64,000 nt of DNA from Paradevosia sp036499825 (GCA_036499825.1 DASYCZ010000036.1:20888-84887); one strand, 5' to 3'; positions 24,515 to 35,603 are shown, counted from the stretch's first letter. The notes: generated by a model not told the origin, from the letters alone. Made by a program: numbers and translations.

Positions 24515-24660
24515 ACCGGCCCTCAGCCCCTTCGCCCCCCTGGAGAGAAGGTGGCGCGCAACGCCGTATGAGGTTTGGGATGGTGGAGAGAACCCCCACC
24601 CGGCCCCCTCCCCGGAGGGGCGAGGGGATCAGACTGCCGGCTCCGTTGGTTACGCCGTTC
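24515..24660. repeat. Family B repeat fragments
   Basis: The gap between the ABM gene and the coxG-like gene holds sequences such as CCCTTCGCCCCCCTGGAGAG, AAGGTGGCGCGCAACGCCG and CCCCTCCCCGGAGGGGCGAG, which match parts of the family B repeats at 11.2 and 47.2 kb in the opposite direction. No gene is seen. Confidence 0.5.
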
Positions 24661-24716
24661 GCTGCCATTCTTCTTGCACCGCGCTTCAGCCCACTCCCCC
24701 TGGCGAGAACCCCGCC

Positions 24717-25175
24717 CTAACCCAAGGCCTCGATGGTGGTGCCCATGGCAGTGGCGAAGCGGTCGAAGAAGCCGTCGATGACTTTCTGGGCCGAATTGCC
24801 GATGACGGCCTTGCCCATGCGCATCAGCTGGCCGGAGGCCCCGCCGGTGGCCACAAAGCGCAGTTCGGTGCCGGGACCCGAATCGGTGAGGGTGATGTCG
24901 GCGGCGCCTTCGGCAAGGCCGAGCAGGCCGCCGCGGCCCTTGCCGGACAGCGTATAGCTGCGGGCCGGATCGATGTTGGAGAGTGTCAGGTCACCGCTGA
25001 ACACCGGTTTCACCACACCCAGATTGACCTTGATGGCGAGTTCGAGGCCGGCGGGGCCGGTCCAGGCGATGCGCTCGCAGCCCGGAATGGTGGCCTGCAG
25101 CACATCGGTGTCGTTGAGCGCAGCCCACACATCGGCACGGGGCGCGGCGAGAAGATAGCGTCCGCCAAAATCCAA
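24717..25175 (-). CDS. CoxG-like SRPBCC protein
   Basis: 152 residues with the CO-dehydrogenase subunit G (CoxG) fold: MDFGGRYLLAAPRADVWAAL, LQATIPGCERI, AIKVNLGVVKPVFSG, a Gly-rich loop GKGRGGLLGLAEG, and AVIGNSAQKVIDGFFDRF. CoxG family members occur with molybdenum hydroxylases and bind lipids or help enzyme maturation. No cox genes are here. It is divergent from the coiled-coil cluster, about 130 bp away. Confidence 0.8.
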   Translation of the reverse strand: MDFGGRYLLAAPRADVWAALNDTDVLQATIPGCERIAWTGPAGLELAIKVNLGVVKPVFSGDLTLSNIDPARSYTLSGKGRGGLLGLAEGAADITLTDSGPGTELRFVATGGASGQLMRMGKAVIGNSAQKVIDGFFDRFATAMGTTIEALG

Positions 25176-25308
25176 GAATCGCGCCCCTTTACCTGCGGCT
25201 TTTTCGCACCAATATCAGCAAAATAGGCACCAGACGCGCCGCATGCAATTGCCAGCAGCGGCGCGAGGAGGAATCAATTAACATCAGCGTCCAGGCGGGA
25301 GATATCTG

Positions 25309-26523
25309 ATGGCCAGTGAAGTAGTATCGACGGCGACCGGCACGGCAGTGACCGAAAAACCCCTGCAGTATCTGGACAAGGCGGTGACCGCCATCCGCGA
25401 CCTGGGCATCTGGCCCGAACAGCAGGGCGAGCAGCCAATCATCGGCCTGCTCAAGGAAATCACCGAACTCGACGAAACCCGCGTCATCCTCATCGGCCGC
25501 ACGCTGAGCCAGGCCAGCGCCTTCAACGAAGTGGTGCGCGAGCAGATCGCCGCCATGAAGGTGGGCGAGCGCTACGAGGAAATCACCAAGGGCTTCGATT
25601 CCATCCGCGACGATGCCAAGGGCATGGTCGACCAGCTCGCCGACAACAAGATCGACGTGCGCGAGCGCATCTCCAATGTGTGGATGAAGGTCAGCCGCGG
25701 CGACATCGCCTCGCGCTTCGACAAGATCCGCGACGTCTATATGGCGGTCAGTTCGGACACCAAGGACCAGATCGACCGCGAGCACACGATCCTCGAGGCA
25801 TATCGCGATTTCCGCGGCGCGCTGAAGCAGTCGGAAGTGATGGCGCTGGAACTGCTCGACGTGGCCAAGGCCAAGCTCGAGGAGCGCAAGACCGCGCTGC
25901 AGGGCTCGGCCGATGCGCTGACGGCGTTCAAGGACGGCACTCCGGCCGACCGCGCCAAGCTCGAAATGACGCGCGATGAAAAGCTGCGCGACATGCAGAA
26001 CGAAGAGCGCCGCTACCAGATCGTCAAGGACCTGTCCGACAATCTGACCATTTCCTACAATACCTCGGAAGTGGTGATGGCGCGGCTGATGCAGACCACC
26101 AACGCCAAGGAGCGGGTGTACCAGCAGTCGATCTCGTTCTTTTCGACCAATGAGACGGTGCTGACGGCGCTGTCGGCCTCGTTCACGGGCCTGTTCGGCC
26201 TGCATGAATCGACCGAGACGCTGAACGCCATGAAGGAAGGCATGTCCAAGAGCCTCGAAACGCTCTCGGAAATCGGCGACAAGGTGCAGGAAGAGGCGAT
26301 CCGCGCCGGGTACGGTCCGACGGTGCGCGCCGATGCGGTGCAGAAGCTGGTCGACAGCGTCGTCAACTTCCAGGAAAAATCGCGCACCATCATCGATGAG
26401 ATGCGCATCGCCTCCACCAAGAATTCGGCCGAAATCCGCGACGCGGTGGAAGACGGCAAGCGGCGGCTGGCGCAGCTGGCAGCCGACGGCAACGCCCTGG
26501 TGCTGGAGACCAAGCAGGGTTGA
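25309..26523 (+). CDS. Helical, coiled-coil cytoplasmic protein; first gene of a three-gene cluster of unknown function
   Basis: 404 residues, almost wholly helical with long heptad-like stretches (about 90-260, RISNVWMKVSRGDIASRFDK, LDVAKAKLEERKTALQGSAD) and a C-terminal helical half (LSEIGDKVQEEAIRAG, FQEKSRTIIDEMRIAS). There is no signal peptide, no clear TM segment and no nucleotide-binding motif. I do not recognise a characterised family; similar proteins have been labelled cell-surface protein without evidence. The gene lies 34 bp before a membrane protein and then a second coiled-coil protein, which suggests a complex at the membrane (inference). Confidence 0.75.
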   Translation: MASEVVSTATGTAVTEKPLQYLDKAVTAIRDLGIWPEQQGEQPIIGLLKEITELDETRVILIGRTLSQASAFNEVVREQIAAMKVGERYEEITKGFDSIRDDAKGMVDQLADNKIDVRERISNVWMKVSRGDIASRFDKIRDVYMAVSSDTKDQIDREHTILEAYRDFRGALKQSEVMALELLDVAKAKLEERKTALQGSADALTAFKDGTPADRAKLEMTRDEKLRDMQNEERRYQIVKDLSDNLTISYNTSEVVMARLMQTTNAKERVYQQSISFFSTNETVLTALSASFTGLFGLHESTETLNAMKEGMSKSLETLSEIGDKVQEEAIRAGYGPTVRADAVQKLVDSVVNFQEKSRTIIDEMRIASTKNSAEIRDAVEDGKRRLAQLAADGNALVLETKQG

Positions 26524-26557
26524 CGGCGCGACGGCGCCTCAGGACCTGACCGACAAG

Positions 26558-27496
26558 ATGAGCGATACGACAGCCCCGGCGGCTGCTCCTCTGGACGAAG
26601 TCATGCTGGCCATGGACGTGGTGGATACACTGCGCCATCGCCAGGATCTGGTCGATCGCGCGCTCGATGAGGGCGCGCGCGAGCAGCAGCTCATCGACAA
26701 GCTCAGGGAGATCTACCATCAGCAGGGCATCGAGGTGACCGATGCGGTGCTGAAGGAGGGCGTGGCAGCGCTCAACGAGAGCCGGTTCGTCTATACGCCG
26801 CCGGCGCCGGGCTGGCGCACGCAGTTGGCCAGGCTCTATGTGACGCGCGGCGGCTGGGGCCGCTGGGCCTTCGCACTGGTGCTGGCGCTGGTCATCGGGC
26901 TGGGCGGCTATTTCCTCGCCTATCGGCCCTATAAGGCGGCGCAGGCCGAGCAGGCGCGGCAGGAGCTGGCCGAAGGCCTGCCCAGGCAGATGGACGGGCT
27001 CTACCAGTCGATCTTCGACGAGACCAAGGTGCAGCAGGCGGCCAACGAGGCCGACGAGCTGCGCAACCGCGGCAAGCAGGCGGCCGGCGAGGGCAACCGC
27101 GCGGCGGCCGAGGACGCCATCGCGCGGCTGACCAAGCTGCGCGACACCATCCGCCAGGATTATACCCTCAAGGTGGTGAACCGGCAGGGCACGCAATCGG
27201 GCTTCTGGACATTCCCGGAGATCAATACCGAGGCCACCAACTACTATCTGGTGGTGGAGGCGCTCGATCCGGACGGCAAGGCGCTGAGCCTGCCGATCCT
27301 CAACGAGGAGAACGGCGAGACCGAGACCGTCAATATCTGGGGCGTGCGCGTGCCCGAAACGGTCTACAACTCCGTCGTCGCCGACAAGCAGGATGACGGC
27401 ATCATCGAGCACAATGTGGTCGGCATCAAACAATACGGGTTCCTCGACGTGGACTATGTGATTCCGGTCCTGGGTGGCGCGGTGACGCGATGGTGA
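26558..27496 (+). CDS. DUF6384-like single-pass membrane protein; second gene of the cluster
   Basis: 312 residues. Residues 1-90 are cytoplasmic and helical (LDEVMLAMDVVDTLRHRQDL). One strong TM segment follows at about 107-127 (WAFALVLALVIGLGGYFLAY). After it comes a helical stalk (to about 200) and a beta-rich C-terminal domain with SGFWTFPEINTEATNYYLVVEALD and VIPVLGG. This matches what I know as DUF6384, an uncharacterised family. ATG 26558 gives MSDTTAPAAAP; the frame is open for 75 codons upstream but overlaps the previous gene. Seven bases separate it from the next gene. Confidence 0.78.
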   Translation: MSDTTAPAAAPLDEVMLAMDVVDTLRHRQDLVDRALDEGAREQQLIDKLREIYHQQGIEVTDAVLKEGVAALNESRFVYTPPAPGWRTQLARLYVTRGGWGRWAFALVLALVIGLGGYFLAYRPYKAAQAEQARQELAEGLPRQMDGLYQSIFDETKVQQAANEADELRNRGKQAAGEGNRAAAEDAIARLTKLRDTIRQDYTLKVVNRQGTQSGFWTFPEINTEATNYYLVVEALDPDGKALSLPILNEENGETETVNIWGVRVPETVYNSVVADKQDDGIIEHNVVGIKQYGFLDVDYVIPVLGGAVTRW

Positions 27497-27503
27497 GCCG
27501 CCG

Positions 27504-29051
27504 ATGACGCTTTCAGGCCCGCAGGCGCTCAATTCGCTCGATGAAGCGCTGCGCGATATCCGCCGTGAGGAAGACGAGATCGCCAAGCGCCTGGCGCGCA
27601 GCAACGAGCGCGTCGCCAAATTCCACGAGACCGAGGCGGATCTGTTCCGGCAGCTCGCCATGGTGCGGCTCGATCCGGCCGTGCAGGCGCAGCTGACCGC
27701 CGGCATTTCGGCCGCCGAGGGCAAGGCGCGCGACATGATCAAGCGCCATGCGGGTGACCTCGCGGCCACCGAGGCGGCGCTCAAGGACATGGACACGGCG
27801 ATCGCCGAGCTCACCAGGCAGCGCGCCACGGCGCTGGCCGAGGTCGACCAGAAGCAGGCCGAGCTGAAGGCGCTGTCGGCCAAGATCGCCGCCGCCATCG
27901 CCAAGGAGCCGCGCTATGCCGAAAAGCGGCAGGCGGCCAACGATCTGCAGGCCATCGCCGCCGAAAGCATGCGCAAGACCGAGCAGGCGGAAGCCGACCG
28001 CGAACAGAAGGGGCGGCCCTATCGCGACGATCCGCTGTTCATGTATCTGTGGTCACGCGGCTATGGCACCAAGAACTACCAGACCAACAATCTGATCCGT
28101 TACCTCGACCGGCTGGTGGCCGACCTCATCGGCTATGACAAGGCGCGGCCGAACTTCGCCATGCTCAACGAGATTCCGCTGCGGCTGCGCGAGCATGCCG
28201 AACGGCAGCAGGCCAATGCGGCCTCGGCCGAAAAGGAAATCGACGCGCTCGAAGACGAGGCGATCGACGCCGCCGGCGGCAAGCCGGTGCGCGAGGCGCT
28301 GGCGGCGGCGCAGGCCACCATCACGGGCATCGACGCCAAGATGGTCGAGACCGAGGACGAGCGCGACGAACGGGCCAAATCCATGCGCCAGCTGGCGCAG
28401 GGGAGCGACCCGGCCTTCGAGCAGGCACTGAGCGCCTTTGCGGAGGGGCTGGAGCACGAGGACGTCAAGACCCTGCTGGCCGAGGCGCGGCGCACCCAGA
28501 CGGCGCAGGACGATACGCTGGTGGCGCAGATCGACGAGGCCCGGGCGCGCATGCGCGAGGAAGACGCCGAGACGCAGGACCAGAAAGAGCGGCTGAAGAC
28601 CCTGGCGGCGCGGCGGCGCGAACTGGAGGACATCCAGTACGAGTTCAAGAAGGCGCGCTATGACGATCCGCGCTCGACCTTCCGCGAGGACAGGCTGGCG
28701 GGCGATCTGCTCAACGATTTCCTGCGCGGCGGCATCACGGCGGCCAGCTATTGGGACCAGTGGCGGCGCAGCCAGAACTGGTCGAGCGGCACCTCCGACT
28801 GGGGTGGCGGCATCGGCCTGCCGCGCAATGGCCGCAACCCCTGGCCCGACAATGGCGGCGGCTTCCAGTGGCCGGACAACAGCATCGGCGGCGGCAGTTC
28901 GGGCGGCGCCAGCGGCAATGTCTGGCGCGGCCCGACCGGCGGCGGCTGGGGCCGGCCTTCCGGCGGCAGCACCGGCGGCTTCTCCCGCCCGCGCACAGGC
29001 TCGGCCGGCACGCGCAAGACCGGCGGCTTCAAGACGGGCGGCGGGTTTTAG
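27504..29051 (+). CDS. Long coiled-coil protein with a Gly/Trp/Ser-rich tail; third gene of the cluster
   Basis: 515 residues. Residues 1-165 and 215-400 are rich in Ala, Glu, Lys and Arg with coiled-coil periodicity. Between them is a conserved-looking block (DDPLFMYLWSRGYGTKNYQTNNLIRYLDRLVADLIGYDKARPNF region, about 174-220). After FLRGGITAASYWDQW the last 110 residues are low-complexity, dominated by Gly, Ser, Trp, Asn and Pro (NWSSGTSDWGGGIG, GFQWPDNSIGGGSSGG). Such tails are often disordered and may promote assembly. There is no signal peptide and I recognise no family. It is transcribed with the two preceding genes. Confidence 0.72.
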   Translation: MTLSGPQALNSLDEALRDIRREEDEIAKRLARSNERVAKFHETEADLFRQLAMVRLDPAVQAQLTAGISAAEGKARDMIKRHAGDLAATEAALKDMDTAIAELTRQRATALAEVDQKQAELKALSAKIAAAIAKEPRYAEKRQAANDLQAIAAESMRKTEQAEADREQKGRPYRDDPLFMYLWSRGYGTKNYQTNNLIRYLDRLVADLIGYDKARPNFAMLNEIPLRLREHAERQQANAASAEKEIDALEDEAIDAAGGKPVREALAAAQATITGIDAKMVETEDERDERAKSMRQLAQGSDPAFEQALSAFAEGLEHEDVKTLLAEARRTQTAQDDTLVAQIDEARARMREEDAETQDQKERLKTLAARRRELEDIQYEFKKARYDDPRSTFREDRLAGDLLNDFLRGGITAASYWDQWRRSQNWSSGTSDWGGGIGLPRNGRNPWPDNGGGFQWPDNSIGGGSSGGASGNVWRGPTGGGWGRPSGGSTGGFSRPRTGSAGTRKTGGFKTGGGF

Positions 29052-29138
29052 GCGGGCTGCGGTTCGCGCCGCGATCTCTCCAGTTCGCCAGTGTCCGGTT
29101 TCTCCGCGCCATCACCCCAAGAAAGCGCAGGGCGTGTT

Positions 29139-29249
29139 GCTCACCCCCTCCCCACAAGGGGGAGGGTGGACATCGGGGGTGTGGCGTCATTGTGCCCAAT
29201 ATACCGGGCAGCACCTCCCCCTTGTGGGGGAAGGATGAGAGGGGGGTGG
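29139..29249. repeat. Long palindromic repeat (family C), full unit
   Basis: Left arm GCTCACCCCCTCCCCACAAG with GGGGGAGGGTG; right arm GCACCTCCCCCTTGTGGGGG with GGTGGC at the outer edge. The arms are near-complementary over about 35 bp with about 45 bp between. It is related to the units at 42.0 and 36.2 kb. The 280-bp gap from 29052 to 29331 holds no gene. Confidence 0.7.
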
Positions 29250-29331
29250 CAATGAGGGCGGTTGCCTTCGGCTTCATCGCCATTCGCCCGAGCAATCCAG
29301 CATGAGATGCTGGGACGGCACGGCCCGGGCG

Positions 29332-29805
29332 TCAGCAGCGCGGCAGGGCCGGATCGCCGGGTTTGGCTATGGGCTGGTTGACGGTGATGGGCTGCGGGGT
29401 GCCGTCGCCCAATAGCAGCACCGAATAGCGCAGCAGGCTGGGCTCGGTGGGCTGGTTGGTGCAAAAGCTCGGTGTCAGGGTGCGGGTATCGACATCGAGG
29501 CCGGTCGGCGGCCCGAGAAAATAATAGGCGCGGCCCTTGGCGGGCGCCGGCAGGCGATCCCCCGCATTGCCCGGATCGGTCAGCTGCAGCGAGATGCGCT
29601 GTTCGGCCAGCGGCATGCTGGCGACAGTCGACAGCTCCGGCACCGGCTGCACGCCGGCCGGCATGTCGAATGCCAGCACCGTGGGGTCCATGCCGGGCGC
29701 AGCCATCGGCGCGTTCGAAGGCGGCGGCAGCGGCGTCATCGAATCACAGGCGGTGAGTAACAGGGCCAGGGCAATCCCGACCGGATAGAGCGCGCGAATC
29801 GCCAT
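29332..29805 (-). CDS. Hypothetical lipoprotein
   Basis: 157 residues with a lipoprotein signal (MAIRALYPVGIALALLLTAC, lipobox LLTAC; Asp at +2). The mature part has a Pro-rich linker and a beta-rich domain with RAYYFLGPPTGLDVD and RYSVLLLGDGTPQPI, ending in Cys. I recognise no family. Asp at +2 may favour inner-membrane retention under the E. coli rule. It stands alone between repeats. Confidence 0.7.
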   Translation of the reverse strand: MAIRALYPVGIALALLLTACDSMTPLPPPSNAPMAAPGMDPTVLAFDMPAGVQPVPELSTVASMPLAEQRISLQLTDPGNAGDRLPAPAKGRAYYFLGPPTGLDVDTRTLTPSFCTNQPTEPSLLRYSVLLLGDGTPQPITVNQPIAKPGDPALPRC

Positions 29806-29917
29806 GCGACCTCCTTGCCCCCGAGGGCCAATAAAAGGCGCTTAAAAGTGAAGGTTATGTTTAAGGGGCGGGAGATTTCGACATTGGTTGGGTTCGGGGT
29901 GGCACGCCCCTCCCCCT

Positions 29918-30027
29918 CACCGGGTCATCCCGGCGGAGGCCGGCATCCAGGCGGAGAACGCCCCATACGCTGGATGTAGCGGCGCGCCACGGCCATGGAT
30001 TCCGACCTGTGCCGGAATGACATCGGG
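29918..30027. repeat. Family A paired palindromic repeat
   Basis: It starts CACCGGGTCATCCCGGCGG and ends CCATGGATTCCGACC...GGAATGACATCGG. The middle CGCCCCATACGCTGGATGTA is close to the other copies. The 29806-30099 gap also ends with a family B fragment (AGAGGGGCGAAGGGGCTGAG). Confidence 0.78.
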
Positions 30028-30099
30028 GCGGGGATGGATCAGGGGGAATTTCACCCATCCAGAGGGGCGAAGGGGCTGAGAGCTTGGCGTCCCCTGCCC

Positions 30100-31920
<1,821 letters not shown>

Positions 31921-31951
31921 ATCGGCTCCTTGCACCCTGCCCGTGGCAACG

Positions 31952-32647
31952 TCAGGGGGCCCAATAGATTATCAGCGGCCTGTCGGTCTGGCGCAGCATG
32001 GCGCGTATGGGCATGGCCTCTACCGGGCCTTCGCCAAGCGCCTTGTCGAGCGTTGCGACCTTTTCCTCCCCCTCGATATGCAAGTATAGGCTGCGGGTTT
32101 GCAGCAAGCGCTTGCGACTCAGCGTCACACGCGGCTCGCCCGCATCGGGCGCATTGATGGCGAGCGCCACCGCATCGCCGTCGAGCGCCGCGGCAAGGGT
32201 GTCGCCCCCCGGAAAGAACGAGGCGGTGTGGCCGTCATTGCCCATGCCCAGGACGACGGCATCGAAGGGCGATGGCACCGTGCCGATGGCCGCGATGGTT
32301 TTGGCGATGCCGGCGGCATCGGGGCGCTCGCCGCCCTGGTAAAGCGGTATGAAGCGGGCGACGGCGGCCGGGCCCTGCAGCATCTTCTCGTTGACCAGCA
32401 TGGCGTTGGAGCGGTCATAGGTCTCGGGCACCCAGCGCTCGTCGACGAGGGTGACGATGACCTTGTCCCAGTCGACATCCTTGTGCTTGCCGAGCCGGGC
32501 AAAGAATTTTGCGGGCGTCGAGCCGCCCGAGACGGCGAGCGTGGCGACGCCGCGTGCGGCGATGCCGGCCCTGAGGTCTTCGGCGACGGCATCGGCCAGG
32601 GCCTTGGCCAGCTCTTCGCGGGTCTCGAAATCACGGCGTTCAGGCAT
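31952..32647 (-). CDS. pgl: 6-phosphogluconolactonase
   Basis: 231 residues, normal length. It has LAVSGGSTPAKFFARLG near residue 36, TLVDERWVPETYDRSNA (about 65-81), DAVVLGMGNDGHTASFFPG (about 128-146), and VTLSRKRLL toward the end, the full set of DevB/Pgl motifs. It hydrolyses 6-phosphogluconolactone, the step between zwf and edd. ATG 32647 overlaps the zwf stop by 8 bp, so translation is coupled. Confidence 0.95.
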   Translation of the reverse strand: MPERRDFETREELAKALADAVAEDLRAGIAARGVATLAVSGGSTPAKFFARLGKHKDVDWDKVIVTLVDERWVPETYDRSNAMLVNEKMLQGPAAVARFIPLYQGGERPDAAGIAKTIAAIGTVPSPFDAVVLGMGNDGHTASFFPGGDTLAAALDGDAVALAINAPDAGEPRVTLSRKRLLQTRSLYLHIEGEEKVATLDKALGEGPVEAMPIRAMLRQTDRPLIIYWAP

Positions 32648-34124
32648 CGTCATCCTCATGCCAGGTGCGGCCGTCGCGCTCGATGAGGGCGATGGAGCCG
32701 GTGGGGCCCCAGGTGCCGGCGGTATAGGGCTGCGGGGCTTCGGAGGAAGCATCCCAGCCTTCGCGGATCGGATCGACCCAGTTCCAGGCCGCCTCCAGTT
32801 CGTCGCGGCGCATGAACAGGGTCTGGTTGCCACGGATGACGTCGAGCAGCAGCCGCTCATAGGCCTCGGGCGTGCGCTCGTGGAAGGCCTGGGCGAAGCT
32901 CAGATTCAGCGGCACTTCACGCAGGCGCATGCCGCCCGGGCCTGGATCCTTGATCATGAGGAAGAGCTTGACGCCCTCATCGGGCTGCAGGCGCAGCACC
33001 AGCTTGTTGGCGCGCGGGGCGCCTTCGGCATGGTCGAACATGGAATGCGGAATGTTGCGGAACTGGATGACGATTTCGGAGACGCGGCTGGCCATGCGCT
33101 TGCCGGTCCGGAGGTAGAAGGGCACGCCGGCCCAGCGCCAGTTCTTGATCTCGGCCTTGAGGGCGACGAACGTCTCGGTGCGCGAGCCCTTCTTGTCGTC
33201 GGCCAGCTCGTCCTGGTAGCCCTTGACCGAGGTGGCCTCGGAGCTGACGCCGCGATACTGGCCGCGCACGGTGCAGCGGCTGACATCGGCGCCCCGGATG
33301 GGCTGCAGCGAGCGCAGCACCTTGAGCTTTTCGTCGCGCAGCGCATTGGCATCGTCGGAGGCCGGGGGCTCCATGGCGACGAGGCACAGCAATTGCAGCA
33401 TGTGGTTCTGGATCATGTCGCGGAGCGCGCCGCTCTCGTCGTAATAGCCGCGCGTGCCGGCGCCGACGCTCTCGGCAACCGTCAGCTGGATATGGTCGAT
33501 ATGGGCGGAGTTCCAGATCGGCTCGAACAGGATATTGGCGAAGCGCAGCGCCAACAGGTTCTGCACCGTCTCTTTGCCGAGATAGTGGTCGATGCGGTAG
33601 ACCTGATCTTCCTTGAAGATGCCGGCTACCTCGTCATTGATGGCCTCGGAGGATTCGAGGTCCCGGCCGAGCGGCTTTTCGATGACGACACGGGCATCGC
33701 GGCGGTAGTAGCCGCCCTTGTCGAGATATTCGCAGATGGGACCGAACAGGTTCGGCGCCACCGCCAGGTAGAAGGCGCGCACGATCTTGGGGTCGTCGCG
33801 CAGCTTGCCCGAAAGATCGCTGTAATCGCCCGGATTGGTGACGTCGGCGGCGACATAGGAAAAGGTCGACACGAAGCGGTCGATGACCTTTTCGTCCTGG
33901 TATTCCTTCTCGACGAAATCGTTGACGGCCTTGCGGGCCTCGGTGCGGAAATCGTCGTCACTCCATTTGGTGCGCGACACGCCGATGATGCGGCACTGCT
34001 CGTCGAACTGGCCGTCCTTGAAGCGATGGTAAAGCGCCGGAATCAGCTTGCGCTTGGTGAGATCGCCGGTGGCGCCGAACACGACGTAGTCGAAGGGCTG
34101 GACCGGGATGATGCGGCTGGACAA
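32640..34124 (-). CDS. zwf: Glucose-6-phosphate 1-dehydrogenase
   Basis: 494 residues, full length. The NADP-binding motif FGATGDLTKRKLIPALY lies at about 14-30, the EKPLGRDL block at about 155, and the active-site motif RIDHYLGKETVQN at about 182-194. It oxidises glucose-6-phosphate to the lactone, feeding the Entner-Doudoroff and pentose-phosphate routes. The start is a TTG at 34124 with AGGAG 9 bases upstream. Second gene in the operon, 25 bp after the kinase gene. Confidence 0.97.
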   Translation of the reverse strand: MSSRIIPVQPFDYVVFGATGDLTKRKLIPALYHRFKDGQFDEQCRIIGVSRTKWSDDDFRTEARKAVNDFVEKEYQDEKVIDRFVSTFSYVAADVTNPGDYSDLSGKLRDDPKIVRAFYLAVAPNLFGPICEYLDKGGYYRRDARVVIEKPLGRDLESSEAINDEVAGIFKEDQVYRIDHYLGKETVQNLLALRFANILFEPIWNSAHIDHIQLTVAESVGAGTRGYYDESGALRDMIQNHMLQLLCLVAMEPPASDDANALRDEKLKVLRSLQPIRGADVSRCTVRGQYRGVSSEATSVKGYQDELADDKKGSRTETFVALKAEIKNWRWAGVPFYLRTGKRMASRVSEIVIQFRNIPHSMFDHAEGAPRANKLVLRLQPDEGVKLFLMIKDPGPGGMRLREVPLNLSFAQAFHERTPEAYERLLLDVIRGNQTLFMRRDELEAAWNWVDPIREGWDASSEAPQPYTAGTWGPTGSIALIERDGRTWHEDDDA

Positions 34125-34149
34125 GGGCTTTTGCTCCTAGGGGAGAAGG

Positions 34150-35043
34150 TCAGACATCGGCGAAATGCTGACGCGCGAGAATGAGGGCGCCGTAGAGCGG
34201 CTCGGCGCGCGGATCCACGATGAACGAACCGTAACGCTCGACGAGCAGCGGGTTGAGACGCCGCCCGAAACCACCCACCACCGCCATCTTGGTGGCGCCG
34301 CGGCGCTTGAACCAGTTCACATAGGCGTCGATATAGCCCAGCTCCACCGCCATCAGTTCGAGGGCGACGGGATCGCCCTGTTCGTAGAATTCGATGAACA
34401 GCGGCATCAGGGCGCCAAAATCGGCGGGCTCGGCCTTGAACGACCAATCCATGAGGCTGTCGAGATCGCCGCCGAGGCGCGCCAGCACGGCGGCGGTCAA
34501 TGGCGAGGTGTCGCGGAAGCCGTCATGGGCCTCGACGGTAAGGCGGGCGAGATGGCGGCCCATGATGGCGCCCGACATCTGGTCGCCGACCTCGAAGCCC
34601 CAGCCGCCGCACTGGTGGCGCACGCCGTCGACCAGCGCCAGGCCGGCCGAGCCGGTGCCCACGATGATCACGGCGCCATCCTCGCCCGCATGGGCGCCGG
34701 CGCGGGCGATGTCGATATCGTCATAGACCTTGACGCGGGCGAAGGGCCAGGGCCGGGCCTCGAACTGGTCACGGGCCGAAATCAGGCGGGCGCCCGCCAT
34801 GCCGAAGCACGCATAGGTGTTGGCGGTTTCGGAGAACGGAATGCCGGCCTTCTCGAAGATCTGACGCGTGCCATCCATGATCGAGCGGTAGGCCGGATCG
34901 CCGTTCTCAAGCTGGAGGTTGGAGCGGCCGTTGGTGACTTCCGCCAGCGTATTGAGGTTCTCGTCGGCAAGGCGGACGCGGCAGTTGGTGCCGCCACCGT
35001 CAACACCAAGATAGAGCTTGGGCACGAAGGGCTTCTCCGTCAT
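34150..35043 (-). CDS. BadF/BadG-type ATPase, probable N-acetylglucosamine or hexose kinase
   Basis: 297 residues of the ASKHA fold: phosphate 1 loop YLGVDGGGTNCRVRLAD (about 10-27), AVIIVGTGSAGLAL (phosphate 2), GGWGFEVGDQMSGAIMGR, and KMAVVGGFGRRLNPLL (adenosine region). Bacterial members of this BadF/BadG/BcrA group with about 300 residues are mostly GlcNAc kinases. First gene of the operon ahead of zwf, pgl and edd, which suggests it feeds hexose phosphate into them. ATG 35043 was chosen at the conserved N-terminus; the upstream open frame is antisense to the DUF1636 region. Confidence 0.8.
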   Translation of the reverse strand: MTEKPFVPKLYLGVDGGGTNCRVRLADENLNTLAEVTNGRSNLQLENGDPAYRSIMDGTRQIFEKAGIPFSETANTYACFGMAGARLISARDQFEARPWPFARVKVYDDIDIARAGAHAGEDGAVIIVGTGSAGLALVDGVRHQCGGWGFEVGDQMSGAIMGRHLARLTVEAHDGFRDTSPLTAAVLARLGGDLDSLMDWSFKAEPADFGALMPLFIEFYEQGDPVALELMAVELGYIDAYVNWFKRRGATKMAVVGGFGRRLNPLLVERYGSFIVDPRAEPLYGALILARQHFADV

Positions 35044-35211
35044 TGGGGACGCATCAATCCTTAATGTGTCGGTTCGGCGCGGACCATAATGCCAAAGCCG
35101 GTAAGACGAAAGTAGAATAAAGCATGGCTTTAAGGCCCCCCGCGCCCCTTGCCGCAAGGCCTCGGGACGGTGATGGTCCGGGGCTCGAACGGGTGGCGAA
35201 TCAACCGACAG

Positions 35212-35601
35212 ATGACGATCAAGCTTACCATCTGCAGCACGTGCGGGCGCGCCGGCAGCCACATGGCAGCCACGCGCAGCGAGGGCGACCGGCTCGCCGA
35301 TGCGGTCGAAGCGGGCATCGCGGCGCGCGGCCACGGTCCGGCCATTGTCCGCTTCCAGTGTCTGTGGGCCTGCAAGTCGGCCTGCACGGTGCTGATCGAA
35401 GGCGTGGGGCGGAACGGCTACCTGGCGGGCGGGTTTACTCCCGATGCGGCGGCCGCCACGGCGCTATTGGACTGGGCGGACGCCTATGCGGCGAGCACGG
35501 ATGGCAACGTCCCCTATGGGCAATGGCCGGACGGGATGAAGGGGCACTTCATCGCCAGGCTCCCTGCCCCCGGTGGACAGCACAAGGGGAACGAGAGGTA
35601 G
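35212..35601 (+). CDS. DUF1636 family protein, cobalamin-associated
   Basis: 129 residues. It begins TIKLTICSTCGRAGS and has a second Cys group FQCLWACKSACTVLI (about residues 46-60), the pattern of DUF1636, a (2Fe-2S) ferredoxin-like family often found with cobalamin genes. It stands 2 bp before the cobP/cobU gene in the same direction, so a link to B12 metabolism is likely. ATG 35212 directly precedes the conserved start. Confidence 0.8.
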   Translation: MTIKLTICSTCGRAGSHMAATRSEGDRLADAVEAGIAARGHGPAIVRFQCLWACKSACTVLIEGVGRNGYLAGGFTPDAAAATALLDWADAYAASTDGNVPYGQWPDGMKGHFIARLPAPGGQHKGNER

Positions 35602-35603
35602 AG

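Noticed and set aside
35044..35211. Possible cobalamin riboswitch or tRNA remnant (GGGGCTCGAACGGG) ahead of DUF1636
   Set aside because: No B12 box and no pairing of a T arm: the bases either side of TTCGA are not complementary. Only a promoter leader is likely.
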